64,000 nucleotides of DNA from Verrucomicrobiota bacterium (GTDB lineage: Bacteria; Verrucomicrobiota; Verrucomicrobiia; Limisphaerales; J093). This document shows, piece by piece, positions 8,703 through 17,685 of this stretch (position 1 is the stretch's first letter; each line of letters opens with the position of its first letter). The notes beneath the pieces were generated by a model. It was not told the DNA's origin and did no database searches. It was given only the letters and a program-made list of their open reading frames with translations. The translations under genes were made by a program, and so were the position numbers. The DNA lies in the NCBI GenBank assembly GCA_016716505.1, contig JADJWF010000003.1:248001-312000 (forward strand), written 5' to 3'.

Positions 8703-11700
8703 TCTGCCCGGAGTGAAGGAAGCCCTGAGCCTCGTGGAGCGTTTTCGCTCCACGGTGCGGGAGTTGGCGCGGGAAGAAGCGGAGCTGGCCGCCGGTTTCG
8801 CGGCGCAGTTCGCGGCAGTGGAACAGGTCCGTGCAACTGCCTTGCGGCGGCTGGAAGAACGGTCCTCCGCTGACGAAGCAGCGCGACGGGCGGAATACGA
8901 GCAGGCGGCCGCTCGCTTTCGAGCCATTCACGCGGCACGGCAACGGCTGATCGAGCAGGGCCTGCTGGCGGACCGACGGCGGGCGACCCAGCGCGTGGAT
9001 CAGGAGGAAAGCCGGCGAAAATACCGCGTCCAGGAGGGTGCGTTGCGGGCGGAGCGGCGCCGGGAGAGCGATACGGCCGCCGCTGAGGCGCGTCTAGCCG
9101 AGGTGCGTCAGCGTTGTCTGGAGGCGGAAGAGAGAGCCGCGCAGATGGGCGCTGAGGCGGCGCGCGTGTTTCGCGGCGACCGGGCGTTGATTCGGTTGTT
9201 GGATCGCGAATGGCCGGTGTCGTCCGCTGCGCCAGATGCTGACGAGGAGTCATTGTTCGGCGAGGCAGAGGGCCAACTCTCGGCTGCCGGGGCCGCTCTG
9301 GACCGGTTTCAGCACCTTCGCCTGTCCCGGGTTTTTGCCGCGATGCCCTTGTGGTTGTGGTTCCTCGTGGCGGCACTCGGCGCGGCAACGGCGGGCGCGC
9401 TGCCGCACTTTGGCTTCCCGGGCCTCGCTTGGCGCGACGCGGCAATCGCTTTCGGCGGAGCGGTTGTTGCCGTGACCGGGCTGTTTCTGCTGGCACGCCG
9501 GCAAGCCCTGCCGCTGGCGAGGGCGACGGCCGAGCACCTGGCAGGGGCGCGTCGGGCACTCGCGCTCGCGAAGGAGCGGGCAGAACAGCGGCATCGTGAC
9601 GAACAGGGGCGCATCGAGCGCGAGTATGAACAGACCACCGCCCGGCTGCGTGAGGAGTGGAGCGAGGCCGTTGAGCGGGCGGAAGAACTCCGTGCCCGGT
9701 ACCCCCGCGAATTGGACGCGCAAGCGCACCGGGCGTCCGCACGTAACGACGCGCAACTGGCGTCCCGGCTGGCCATGCTGCAGGCGCGCGCCGCGGCGGC
9801 CGGCACGCTCAGTGCGGAGGCGCAGCTCCGGGAACAGGAACGGATCGAGGCGGAGTTCGCCACTGCCAAGGCCCGAATCGCCGCCGACGAAGCCAGCGCC
9901 TTGGCGGACTACGACCTGCGCGCACGACAAAAACTGTCGCCGCTGCTCGCCGCCTTGGGCGCGGCCAATGAGGCGGTTGCCCGGGAGTTTCCGGCGTGGT
10001 CGGACCCGGCCTGGCAGGCGTGGGAACCTCCCGCCACGTTCCGTAACGCCGCGCCCTTCGGCCGGCTTGAGATTGAGGTCGAGCGGCTGTGCGGGGGGGA
10101 GTTGACCGAGCGGCGTTTCCGCGCGGAGTTACCGGCGATGCTGTCCGTGCCGTTGTTGCTGAGCTATCCGAACCAGGGTTCGCTCTTGTTCGAGACGGGC
10201 GAAGAAGGCGGCGCCGAAGCGGTGGCGACGATGAACAACGTGATCTATCGCCTGCTGTCGGCCACGCCCCCGGGCAAGCTGAGCTTCACGATCATTGATC
10301 CGGTGGGCTTGGGGCAGAGCTTCGCGGGTTTGATGCGTCTGGCCGATTTTGACGAAAACAACATCAACGGCCGCATCTGGACCCAGACCGCGCAGATCGA
10401 GGAGCGCCTCGCCGAACTCGGCGAGCACATGGAGAAGGTCATCCAGATGTATCTGCGCGATGAATACGCCACGATCGCCGACTACAACGCCGCGGCCGGC
10501 GTCATCGCGGAGAAGTACCATGTCCTCGTAATCGCAGGTTTTCCGGTGAACTTCAGCGAGGCGGCCGCGCGGCGGTTGTTGAACATCGCCGCGAGCGGGG
10601 CGCGGTGTGGCGTCTTCACGCTCATCCAGTGGGACCGGCGTCAACCGCTGCCGCACGACTGGGTGGCCGAAGAGCTGCGACGCCAGAGCGTACGGGTGGT
10701 GGGGGCGAACAAAGTGCCGACGCTGGCGGACGCGCCGTGGCCGGGCGCACGCCTGATCCTCGACCCGCCACCGCCGCCGGAATTCACGGGCGAGTTTCTC
10801 CGACGGGTCGGCGAGCGATCGCGCGGCGCGAACCGGGTGGAGGTCGCTTTCGCTCAGGTCGCGCCGCCGCCGGAGGCTTTCTGGTCGCTCGACACGACCG
10901 AGGAGATTCGGGTGCCCATCGGTCGCGCGGGCGCGACGAAGCTGCAGTATTTCGCACTGGGCCGGGGCACGCGCCAGCACGCCCTCGTCGCGGGCAAGAC
11001 GGGCTCCGGCAAATCCACGTTCTTCCACGTGCTCATCACGAATCTGGCCTCCTGGTGCTCGCCGGCGGAGGTGGAGTTTTACCTCGTGGACTTCAAGAAG
11101 GGCGTCGAGTTCAAAGGCTACGCCACTCGGAAGCTGCCGCACGCCCGGGTGGTGGCGATCGAGAGCGACCGGGACTTTGGCCTCAGTGTGCTCCAGCGCG
11201 TGGACGATGAACTGCGCCGGCGGGGCGACCGCTTCCGGGCGCGAGGGGTGCAAGACCTCGCCGGCTATCGGCGCGCGACGGGCGAGTCCCTGCCTCGCAC
11301 GCTGCTGATCATTGACGAGTTTCAGGAGTTCTTCACGGAGGAGGACCGGATTTCCCAGTCCGCCGCCGTGCTGCTGGATCGGATCGTTCGTCAGGGTCGC
11401 GCGTTTGGCATTCACGTGCTGCTGGGTTCGCAAACGCTCGGCGGCGCCTACACGCTGGCCCGCGCCACGCTCGGCCAGATGGTGGTGCGCATCGCGCTGC
11501 AGTGTAATGAGGCGGACGCCTACCTGATCATGGACGAAAACAACCCCGCCCCGCGGCTGCTGTCGCGGCCAGGCGAGGGCATCTACAACGACGCCGGCGG
11601 CGCCCCCGAAGGGAACAGCCCGTTCCAGACCGTCTGGCTTCCTGAGGACGAGCGCGACGCGCGGCTGGCAGAGATTCGCGCGCGGGCGGAGGCGGCCTCG

Positions 11701-12627
11701 GCGCGCGCGGCCGCGCCGATGGTCTTCGAAGGGAACGCGCCGGCCGATGTGGTCGAAAACACAGACCTGGCGGCAGTGCTGGAACAGAGGCCGGACGTCA
11801 CTCCGCCCATCTCCCGCGTGTGGCTGGGCGCGCCGAACTCGATCAAGGGGCCGACCGAGGTGCTGTTCCGCCGGCAGGCGGGGAACAACCTCCTGATCGT
11901 CGGTCAGCGCGACGAGGCGGCCTTCACTCTGGTGTGTCTCGCGTTGGTGGCGCTGGCGGCGCAACACCCGGTCGGTTCAGCCCGATTTGTGGTACTGGAT
12001 CCGTCACTGCCGGGGTCGCGGGAACGCGCCCTGCTGGATCGCCTCATCGAGGCCGTCCCACACCCGGTCACACGCCCGGGACCGACTGAAGTTCCATCCG
12101 TCATCCGGGGCCTGGCAGACGAGGTGAAGCGCCGATTCGAAGCCGGTGCGGGAGGAAATGTTCAAGCGCCGGTTGGGCCGGGCACGAACGCGCCGACCAC
12201 GTTTGTCATTATTCACGGCCTGCAGCACTACAAGCGGCTGCGCAGCGAGGACGACTACGGGTTTGCTTCCACGACTTCGGATCCGGATGCGAACGTGGCG
12301 CCCCAGTTTCAGGAACTCGTTGTCGAAGGTCCGGCGAACGGCGTCCACGTCATCGCCACGGGCGACACCTGGAGCAACCTGGGGCGGTTTCTCGGACGAA
12401 AGACCCTGGCCAGCTTTGCCTGGCGCGTCCTGTTCCAGATGAGTGCCAACGATTCCGCCAGCCTCGTGGATTCGCCGGACGCCAGCCGCCTGGGCCTTCA
12501 CCGCGCCCTGTTGTTCCATGAGCCGGCCGGCTCGCTCGAAATCTTCCGGCCCTATGCCCTGCCTGACGCGGCCTGGTTCGACGCCGTGACCGGCGAGTTA
12601 TCCAAGCGGCGGCAGGTCGCCGGCTGA
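8695..12627 (+). CDS. membrane FtsK/SpoIIIE-type ATPase, EccC/YukB-like translocase
   Basis: The 1310-residue protein starts with GTG at 8695 inside the end of the preceding gene. Order of parts: a charged coiled coil (about 1-190), two membrane segments (about 215-236 and 249-268), a second coiled coil (about 275-400), then three tandem RecA-like modules. The first (about 470-720) has no Walker A. The second is intact, with GKTGSGKS at 767-774 and LLIIDE at 870-875. The third (from about 1060) has GQRDEAA at 1070-1076 in place of a P-loop and lacks the Lys. Two membrane helices plus three FtsK modules match EccC/YukB/EssC translocases of type VII secretion rather than DNA-pumping FtsK, which has four helices and one motor. 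Linked WXG100-like genes support this. No EccB, EccD, EccE, EssA/B or mycosin gene is adjacent. Confidence 0.85.
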   Translation: MSDLPGVKEALSLVERFRSTVRELAREEAELAAGFAAQFAAVEQVRATALRRLEERSSADEAARRAEYEQAAARFRAIHAARQRLIEQGLLADRRRATQRVDQEESRRKYRVQEGALRAERRRESDTAAAEARLAEVRQRCLEAEERAAQMGAEAARVFRGDRALIRLLDREWPVSSAAPDADEESLFGEAEGQLSAAGAALDRFQHLRLSRVFAAMPLWLWFLVAALGAATAGALPHFGFPGLAWRDAAIAFGGAVVAVTGLFLLARRQALPLARATAEHLAGARRALALAKERAEQRHRDEQGRIEREYEQTTARLREEWSEAVERAEELRARYPRELDAQAHRASARNDAQLASRLAMLQARAAAAGTLSAEAQLREQERIEAEFATAKARIAADEASALADYDLRARQKLSPLLAALGAANEAVAREFPAWSDPAWQAWEPPATFRNAAPFGRLEIEVERLCGGELTERRFRAELPAMLSVPLLLSYPNQGSLLFETGEEGGAEAVATMNNVIYRLLSATPPGKLSFTIIDPVGLGQSFAGLMRLADFDENNINGRIWTQTAQIEERLAELGEHMEKVIQMYLRDEYATIADYNAAAGVIAEKYHVLVIAGFPVNFSEAAARRLLNIAASGARCGVFTLIQWDRRQPLPHDWVAEELRRQSVRVVGANKVPTLADAPWPGARLILDPPPPPEFTGEFLRRVGERSRGANRVEVAFAQVAPPPEAFWSLDTTEEIRVPIGRAGATKLQYFALGRGTRQHALVAGKTGSGKSTFFHVLITNLASWCSPAEVEFYLVDFKKGVEFKGYATRKLPHARVVAIESDRDFGLSVLQRVDDELRRRGDRFRARGVQDLAGYRRATGESLPRTLLIIDEFQEFFTEEDRISQSAAVLLDRIVRQGRAFGIHVLLGSQTLGGAYTLARATLGQMVVRIALQCNEADAYLIMDENNPAPRLLSRPGEGIYNDAGGAPEGNSPFQTVWLPEDERDARLAEIRARAEAASARAAAPMVFEGNAPADVVENTDLAAVLEQRPDVTPPISRVWLGAPNSIKGPTEVLFRRQAGNNLLIVGQRDEAAFTLVCLALVALAAQHPVGSARFVVLDPSLPGSRERALLDRLIEAVPHPVTRPGPTEVPSVIRGLADEVKRRFEAGAGGNVQAPVGPGTNAPTTFVIIHGLQHYKRLRSEDDYGFASTTSDPDANVAPQFQELVVEGPANGVHVIATGDTWSNLGRFLGRKTLASFAWRVLFQMSANDSASLVDSPDASRLGLHRALLFHEPAGSLEIFRPYALPDAAWFDAVTGELSKRRQVAG

Positions 12628-12762
12628 TCGGCTTGACCACCGGGCCGACGTGCGGAAAAGAGTCAACCGGGCGCGGCGTTGGTCACCGCCGCAATTCGTT
12701 ATCCGCCTTCCGTCTTGCTGCCGGTCTTCGCAACGGCCAGGCAGAAAAGCGAGGGCATCGGG

Positions 12763-13710
12763 TCAGCGGAGTTCCACGGTCGCCACCACTGCCCGGTGGT
12801 CGGAAGGGTAGGGCTGAACGACGAGGTCGGCGAAGGCGGCTGATTCGCCAACGATCTGGCAGCGGGTGACCGAGGTGTTCGCGGCGCTGACGAAAACGAA
12901 GTCAATTCGATCGTGCCGGTCCTTGGGGTCGTCCGGCGAGGTTGTCGGCGTCCAAGTCCAACCCGGCCGGGCCACTTCGTCGGGATGGGTGGCACGGTAG
13001 GCGTCCTTCATCCCGGCGCGCGTGACCGCCAGCGTCGCCGGGAACTCCACAGCCAGCGGACTCTTGCCTGCGGCTGCGGCGCGGGGTGTCCAGTCCTGAT
13101 GCGAAGGCTCGTTGAAGTCGCCCGTCAGGAAGACCGGTTGACCGGTGGCGAGGGCGGGTCGCAGCTCTGCCAACATCCGGTCCACTTGACCGCCGCGTGC
13201 GGCCCGCGCGGCTTGGATGGCCTCCTCGGGCGTCTTGAGGAATGGCGCGTCGAAGTAGGGGATGCCGAGAAGTTGGTACGGCTGATAAGGCGCGGCAGCG
13301 AAGTGGACGTTGAACAGCCATACCTCGCGTCCCGAGGGCAGGCGGAGGGAGACGCCCCACCGGGCAGGGGAGTTGGTCACAATGGGGTGCCGGCTGAGCA
13401 CGCCGGTCCGCGCGCCCTGATCGAAGTAGTGCCAGCCTAGCAGGTCGGCGAGCTTACGTCCGTGATCAGGGCGCGGCGCGCCGGGGGCCGGTTCCCAGCC
13501 GTGGGTTTCCTGCAGACCCACAACATCTGCCTCGGCGGCGCGAATGACGGCAGCGGTCTGGGAAAGCGGCTGTTTCCCGGCGTCCCCGCCGTGCCAGAGG
13601 TTGAAGGTCATCACGCGCAAGGTTTCCGCGGCGGCGTTGATGCCACCGCATAGCAGCAGAACCGAGGCGATGAGCTGTAACTGTGAGAGTTTTCCGGGAG
13701 ATGCCCGCAT
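12763..13710 (-). CDS. exported endonuclease/exonuclease/phosphatase-family protein
   Basis: A signal peptide (about residues 1-27, ending in NAAA) precedes an EEP fold of normal length, 315 residues in total. Catalytic landmarks are all present: TFNLWHGG, VGLQETHG (metal-binding Glu), LTGDFNEPS (Asp/Asn) and the terminal SDHRAVV (Asp-His pair). The superfamily includes nucleases, sphingomyelinases and sugar or inositol phosphatases. With an export signal the substrate is probably an extracellular phosphodiester or nucleic acid. It is convergent with the FtsK-like gene, 135 nt apart, and lies upstream of the repeat-protein gene's 3' end. The exact substrate is unknown. Confidence 0.88.
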   Translation of the reverse strand: MRASPGKLSQLQLIASVLLLCGGINAAAETLRVMTFNLWHGGDAGKQPLSQTAAVIRAAEADVVGLQETHGWEPAPGAPRPDHGRKLADLLGWHYFDQGARTGVLSRHPIVTNSPARWGVSLRLPSGREVWLFNVHFAAAPYQPYQLLGIPYFDAPFLKTPEEAIQAARAARGGQVDRMLAELRPALATGQPVFLTGDFNEPSHQDWTPRAAAAGKSPLAVEFPATLAVTRAGMKDAYRATHPDEVARPGWTWTPTTSPDDPKDRHDRIDFVFVSAANTSVTRCQIVGESAAFADLVVQPYPSDHRAVVATVELR

Positions 13711-13788
13711 GAAGGTCTGGTTGCGTCGGGGCAGCCCGCCCGCTCAGGGATCGGCCTTTCGCGGGCGGGCCACAAGAAGCCTGCGACT

Positions 13789-15882
13789 TCAACGGGCCAG
13801 ACGATAGTACGTCTGCGTACCCGCTGCGGTCTCCGTGAAGCTGCTGGCGCCGCCGGTGCCCGGAACGTCCTGCCAGTTCGGGCTGCTCAGGGACGCGCTC
13901 TTCTGAAGCCTGACCCCGGGCGCGCCGTTCCAAGAGATTACCACGTCCGAACCCGTCCGCGCGATGCCGGTGATCTGTAGAGGTACCTGTGGGACGCTGG
14001 GGATGCTGTACAGCCCGAACTTGTCCACGCCGAAGTACCAGCTATCGGTGCCTGCGTGGGCGAAGCGGAACCGCACCTTGGCCTGGTTGTCCGCCGCCGG
14101 CAGCCGGAACAACTCGATCCGCTTGGACTCGACCGGGTTGTCGTTGATCCGCGCCTGGATGAACGGGGCCAGGTCCTGGGAAAGCGGCGCCGCGATGAAC
14201 GCCCCGTACGAGCCGCCCTTCTCCTCGCCCGTGTTGGGATCGGTGTAGCGGGCGATGTCGCCGCGCTCGGTCGTGAACGTGGCGATGGCGTCCACGATGA
14301 TCTCGCCGGTCGTCTCATTGGTCAGCGTCAGAATGTCCGGCCCGTCGAGGAAGTAGGCGATGGGCAGCCAGGTTTGCCCCTGGTTCACCGAGTACTCGAT
14401 GGCGGCCACGCTGTCCTGGTTCTGCTCCCAGAGGCTGTGGAAGGCGAGGTGAACGTCGGTCTTCCCGGTCAGATCGAAGTCGGGGGTGAAGAGGTACACC
14501 ACCTGGCTGACGCCGTTGCGGTAACCGGAGTTGCCGAAGGCGAACCGGCCGCTGGCGAGCGGTTGGTTATAGACCCGGCCGTTGAGGACATTCAGCGGAT
14601 TGACGGACAGCACCCGCTGGTAGTCCGTTTCCCACGATTCGGGGTTGTCGGGGTTGCTGTAGGTCACAAACGAGCCGCGGAACCGGTCGGCGTTGACCAC
14701 GGTCCAGCGCGCGTAGGTGGCGGAGTCGAGATTCTCGAAATCCTCGTCCGGGTTCTGTACGTCGGTGAAGCTGACGTGCGTCCAGCCGGCCGGGAGCTGT
14801 CCCTCCGGCGTGCTGTCGAAGTCCTCGAAGTAGAGGGGGGCGGGCAGGACGATGTTGCGGTAGTTGGCCACCGTGACCGAGACGGTGTTGGTGAACCGGT
14901 TGGCAGGCGTGGCGTCATCGGTGAACCGCAGCTCGTAGGTCTGGGGGGAACCTGGCGGGAATAGCTCGGTGTTGGCGTACGTGATCGTGACGAGTCCGTT
15001 CTGCTCGGAGAATTGGTGAACGACGGCCGAGCCGTTCAGCGTCAGGGCAACCGACGCCGGAGCCACCTTGCTGACGCCGTTGGTGATCGTCGCGACATAG
15101 TTGATCACCGCCGGTTGGTTCCCCGCTCCGTTGGCCGGGCTGACTGACAAGATGCGCGGCTGCGATGAGGTGGCCAGAACGACGGAGAATGTCTCGGTGG
15201 CGAGGATGTCGTAGCCGTCGTTGGCGAGCAGGTAGGCCACGTAATCGCCGGCGGCCGCCAGGCCGGCGTCAAACCTCACCGAGCCATCAGATACTCCCGT
15301 GTTGCCGGACGTGGTGCCGTCGGTGTACCGCCACAGGGTCGAGGCCGGGCCGCCGGGCGTCTGGCCGGCGCGGTAAATACCGATCCAGTCCTTTGGATTC
15401 GCCGGACTGTTGGTGAAGGTCACGGTAATCGGCTCGCCCGTGGTGTAAGTCCGTTTGTCGGTCCGAATGACGGTCGCCCACGGTTCGACCACCGTGAATT
15501 GCGCGCTGGCAAGAATCGTGTAGCCGTCGTTCAAGAGCAGATGAGCATCCCAAACGCCGGAAAGATTCAAGCCGTTGGCGAAGGTCAATACGCCCTCACG
15601 AACGCCGCGAGTGCCCTGCGTCGTGCCGTCCACGTACTGCCAACGGGTGGACGCGACGGAGCCAGGGGCGACGCCCTCGGGGTAGATCCCCACCCAGTCT
15701 TTGGCGTTGCCGGGACCTCCCTGAAAGGCCAGCACGATGTCCTCGCCGGGGAAGTAGGACGAATGTCCGGGCACCAAGGAAGCCGTCTGCGCCATTCCGA
15801 CGCTCGCCAAGGCAACCGCCCCGGCCCAGCGTCCGGCGCGGACCAACTGCCGACTCAGCGTTGTTTGCATGGATCGTTTCAT
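13789..15882 (-). CDS. exported multidomain protein with two KDWxGIY beta-sandwich repeats
   Basis: The start is placed at 15882 (MKRSMQTTLSRQ), giving 697 residues with a signal peptide of about 31 residues. Two tandem repeats of about 95 residues follow (36-132 and 137-235). Each has a PGEDI/TGEPI start, a K-D-W-V/I-G-I-Y core at 61-67 and 164-170, a DGTT turn and an L-L-x-N-D-G-Y end. This resembles the SKICH/phosphatase-N-terminal type of Ig-like beta sandwich. An Ig-like segment (about 240-350) and a long C-terminal jelly-roll-like domain follow, ending in a motif typical of verrucomicrobial C-terminal domains (LQKSASLSSPNWQDV...TYYRLAR). No catalytic site is evident. It is probably a cell-surface or secreted adhesive or carbohydrate-associated protein. 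Confidence 0.75.
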   Translation of the reverse strand: MKRSMQTTLSRQLVRAGRWAGAVALASVGMAQTASLVPGHSSYFPGEDIVLAFQGGPGNAKDWVGIYPEGVAPGSVASTRWQYVDGTTQGTRGVREGVLTFANGLNLSGVWDAHLLLNDGYTILASAQFTVVEPWATVIRTDKRTYTTGEPITVTFTNSPANPKDWIGIYRAGQTPGGPASTLWRYTDGTTSGNTGVSDGSVRFDAGLAAAGDYVAYLLANDGYDILATETFSVVLATSSQPRILSVSPANGAGNQPAVINYVATITNGVSKVAPASVALTLNGSAVVHQFSEQNGLVTITYANTELFPPGSPQTYELRFTDDATPANRFTNTVSVTVANYRNIVLPAPLYFEDFDSTPEGQLPAGWTHVSFTDVQNPDEDFENLDSATYARWTVVNADRFRGSFVTYSNPDNPESWETDYQRVLSVNPLNVLNGRVYNQPLASGRFAFGNSGYRNGVSQVVYLFTPDFDLTGKTDVHLAFHSLWEQNQDSVAAIEYSVNQGQTWLPIAYFLDGPDILTLTNETTGEIIVDAIATFTTERGDIARYTDPNTGEEKGGSYGAFIAAPLSQDLAPFIQARINDNPVESKRIELFRLPAADNQAKVRFRFAHAGTDSWYFGVDKFGLYSIPSVPQVPLQITGIARTGSDVVISWNGAPGVRLQKSASLSSPNWQDVPGTGGASSFTETAAGTQTYYRLAR

Positions 15883-15949
15883 CGAGTTGTTGTGTTTGGT
15901 TTGGATCGTGTAGCTCTCACCGAAAAGTCGCTTGCATCGGGCCGTGGCT

Positions 15950-16441
15950 TCACGGCGTGCAAATGACCGCCGGACCTCCACCCGGACCGGCCGTCAGCCA
16001 TTCGTTCACGATTCTTTCCGCCTCGTCGGTCGTCATCGGATACCACTGGGGATCATCCACCCGCCGGACGAAGCGGTGCGCCTGCGCCATCGCTCGTCCC
16101 ATGGACGGAGACGCCCCGGAGGCCCGCGCCGCTTCCATCTCCCGCTTGAGTTCAGGGGAGTACTTCTCCAAGTAGGCGATCTTTCGGGCCGCCTTGTCGC
16201 CCGAATTGCCGTTGGTAGAGATGACCACGGCCCTGACTGCATCCTCGGCGTCGTCGTTCAAACCTTTGATCGGAGGAATGGCATCGCGCGGTCCGGCGAA
16301 CAGACGCCGCTCGCTCAGGTCGTAGAAGTAGGTCTTGGTTGACACGCCGCCGTCGTCGGCGAAGAACCGCCACATCATCCAGCCGGCGGCCACGAGCAAC
16401 GCAAGGGACCCCGCCAGCTTCATGGTTTGAGAGCGTTCCAT
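15950..16441 (-). CDS. single-membrane-segment hypothetical protein, partner of the prepilin gene
   Basis: The 163-residue protein has one N-terminal membrane segment (about 8-25, SLALLVAAGWMMWRFF). A soluble extracytoplasmic part follows, with FYDLSERRLF, VRAVVISTNG and ARKIAYLEKYSPELK. I recognise no named family. The gene starts 7 nt after the stop of the prepilin-like gene, so the two are almost certainly co-transcribed. It may be a minor component or assembly helper of the pseudopilus-like structure. A downstream start at MKLAG (six codons in) is possible. It contains no cysteines suggesting a redox role. Confidence 0.65.
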   Translation of the reverse strand: MERSQTMKLAGSLALLVAAGWMMWRFFADDGGVSTKTYFYDLSERRLFAGPRDAIPPIKGLNDDAEDAVRAVVISTNGNSGDKAARKIAYLEKYSPELKREMEAARASGASPSMGRAMAQAHRFVRRVDDPQWYPMTTDEAERIVNEWLTAGPGGGPAVICTP

Positions 16442-16448
16442 GCCCGGG

Positions 16449-17360
16449 TCAGTGCGGGTCGGCCGTGGCTGACCACCAATACTCGTTTGTGTTGCACGGG
16501 ATGCGGGCGGGATCGAGCAACGCCGCGCTGCCGTCGGCGCGGGCGTAATTCGAGCGACGACTGTGGCGGACCGCGCCCTTGTCGCCCTGACTCAGGCGGT
16601 TGAATCCCGCGCTGTTGGCGTTCCCGACTTCCTTCCAAATCCACCAGCGGTCCTGGGGCCACACGCCGAACACGTCGCTGTGGCCGTCGCCGAAGAACAA
16701 TAGGTTGACCGGTCGTTCGATGGCGCTCCAGCGGCAGAGATTGTTTTCGTAACCCGACGGCCGGCCAAATGGCGGCTGTGCGCCCCCGAACTGCCAATGC
16801 ACGTTCACGGCGCCGATGCCGCTGGGGATGTCAATCTCGCCCGCCGCAAATTGTCCGAGCACCCAGGGGCTGGCCGTTTTCGCGTTCGGCGGTTTGGCTT
16901 TCGCATAAACCTCCTGCTTCTCCGCCGGGCAGTCATAGAGCTGCGGCGTGCGGCTGATGTAGGGATAGAGATAAGCGCGCCAGCTCGATTCGAAGCTGCC
17001 CAAGCGTTCTTGGATCGGGGGCAGCCAGTCGCGGTTGTCGTCCGCGTAGAGATGCACCGACAGCGTCAGTTGGCGCAGGTTGTTCAAGCAACTGATCTGA
17101 GCGCCCTTCGCCTTCGCCTTGCTGAGCGCCGGTAACAGCATGGCGGCCAAAATTGCGATGATCGCAATGACCACGAGAAGTTCGATCAGCGTGAAGGCCT
17201 CCACTGCGGCGGTTCGTTGGCTGGTTGCCGCACCGCGTGAATACTTCTCAAGCCGTGGAAGGGTTGTTTGCACCTTCGTCGTCACTAGCGACTCATCGGA
17301 TGTCAAAGTGTTTCGCTGCCGCCGGACCGTCAAGAATGGTTGGCGTCGTTGGGGACCCAT
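16449..17360 (-). CDS. prepilin-like protein with type IV N-terminal methylation motif
   Basis: The mature N-terminus carries FTLIELLVVIAIIAILA, with the invariant Glu at +5, followed by LLPALSKAKAKG and a globular part with LFFGDGHSD, HSRRSNYARADGSAALL and a Trp-rich end. This is the H-x9-DG group of verrucomicrobial and planctomycete pseudopilins. Prepilin peptidase would cut before the Phe. The ATG at 17360 gives a 303-residue protein with a long leader of about 54 residues and has TAGTCT 10 nt upstream. A GTG at 17285, preceded by TTGACG and a weak -10, would give a 30-residue leader; the choice is open. It forms an operon with the 163-residue membrane protein downstream. Its role in secretion, adhesion or surface structure is unproven. 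Confidence 0.85.
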   Translation of the reverse strand: MGPQRRQPFLTVRRQRNTLTSDESLVTTKVQTTLPRLEKYSRGAATSQRTAAVEAFTLIELLVVIAIIAILAAMLLPALSKAKAKGAQISCLNNLRQLTLSVHLYADDNRDWLPPIQERLGSFESSWRAYLYPYISRTPQLYDCPAEKQEVYAKAKPPNAKTASPWVLGQFAAGEIDIPSGIGAVNVHWQFGGAQPPFGRPSGYENNLCRWSAIERPVNLLFFGDGHSDVFGVWPQDRWWIWKEVGNANSAGFNRLSQGDKGAVRHSRRSNYARADGSAALLDPARIPCNTNEYWWSATADPH

Positions 17361-17376
17361 CGTGTCGCCCAGACTA

Positions 17377-17547
17377 TCAAGGCCGCCGGCCCCCACCCCG
17401 CCACGCGGCCGGGAGCAGCACTGCCGCCGCGAGCAGGAAGACGCCGAGCAGCATGACGGTCTCGACGAGCGCGACAAACAGGCGGAGCGTTTGGGGAACG
17501 CGCTGCGAGCCCTTCGGGATTTCATGTCTGGCCGCTGGTTCACGCAC
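17377..17547 (-). CDS. possible small single-pass membrane protein
   Basis: A 56-codon frame starts with GTG at 17547 and ends with TGA at 17379-17377, just upstream of the prepilin gene. It encodes a polar, Arg-containing N-terminus and then one clear membrane segment (LFVALVETVMLLGVFLLAAAVLL) followed by a positively charged tail. The combination of a hydrophobic stretch of the right length with flanking positive charges is unusual for chance in this GC-rich spacer. I found no Shine-Dalgarno sequence and recognise no family. Confidence 0.3.
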   Translation of the reverse strand: MREPAARHEIPKGSQRVPQTLRLFVALVETVMLLGVFLLAAAVLLPAAWRGGGRRP

Positions 17548-17685
17548 CGGCGATCAGGGTGGCTTCGTGGGCGGCGCTCGGCAACGGCGCGGGCGTTACA
17601 GTTTGGCGTCAAAACCGTGTCAGGTGGCCGCCGCTTGACCGGCCGGCTCGATTGCGCGATCAATCGGGCACAACACGCCTCAATC

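Noticed and set aside
10129..11967. 612-codon open frame opposite the FtsK-like ATPase
   Set aside because: The plus-strand frame has intact Walker motifs and coupled start; the antisense frame is a GC-rich shadow.
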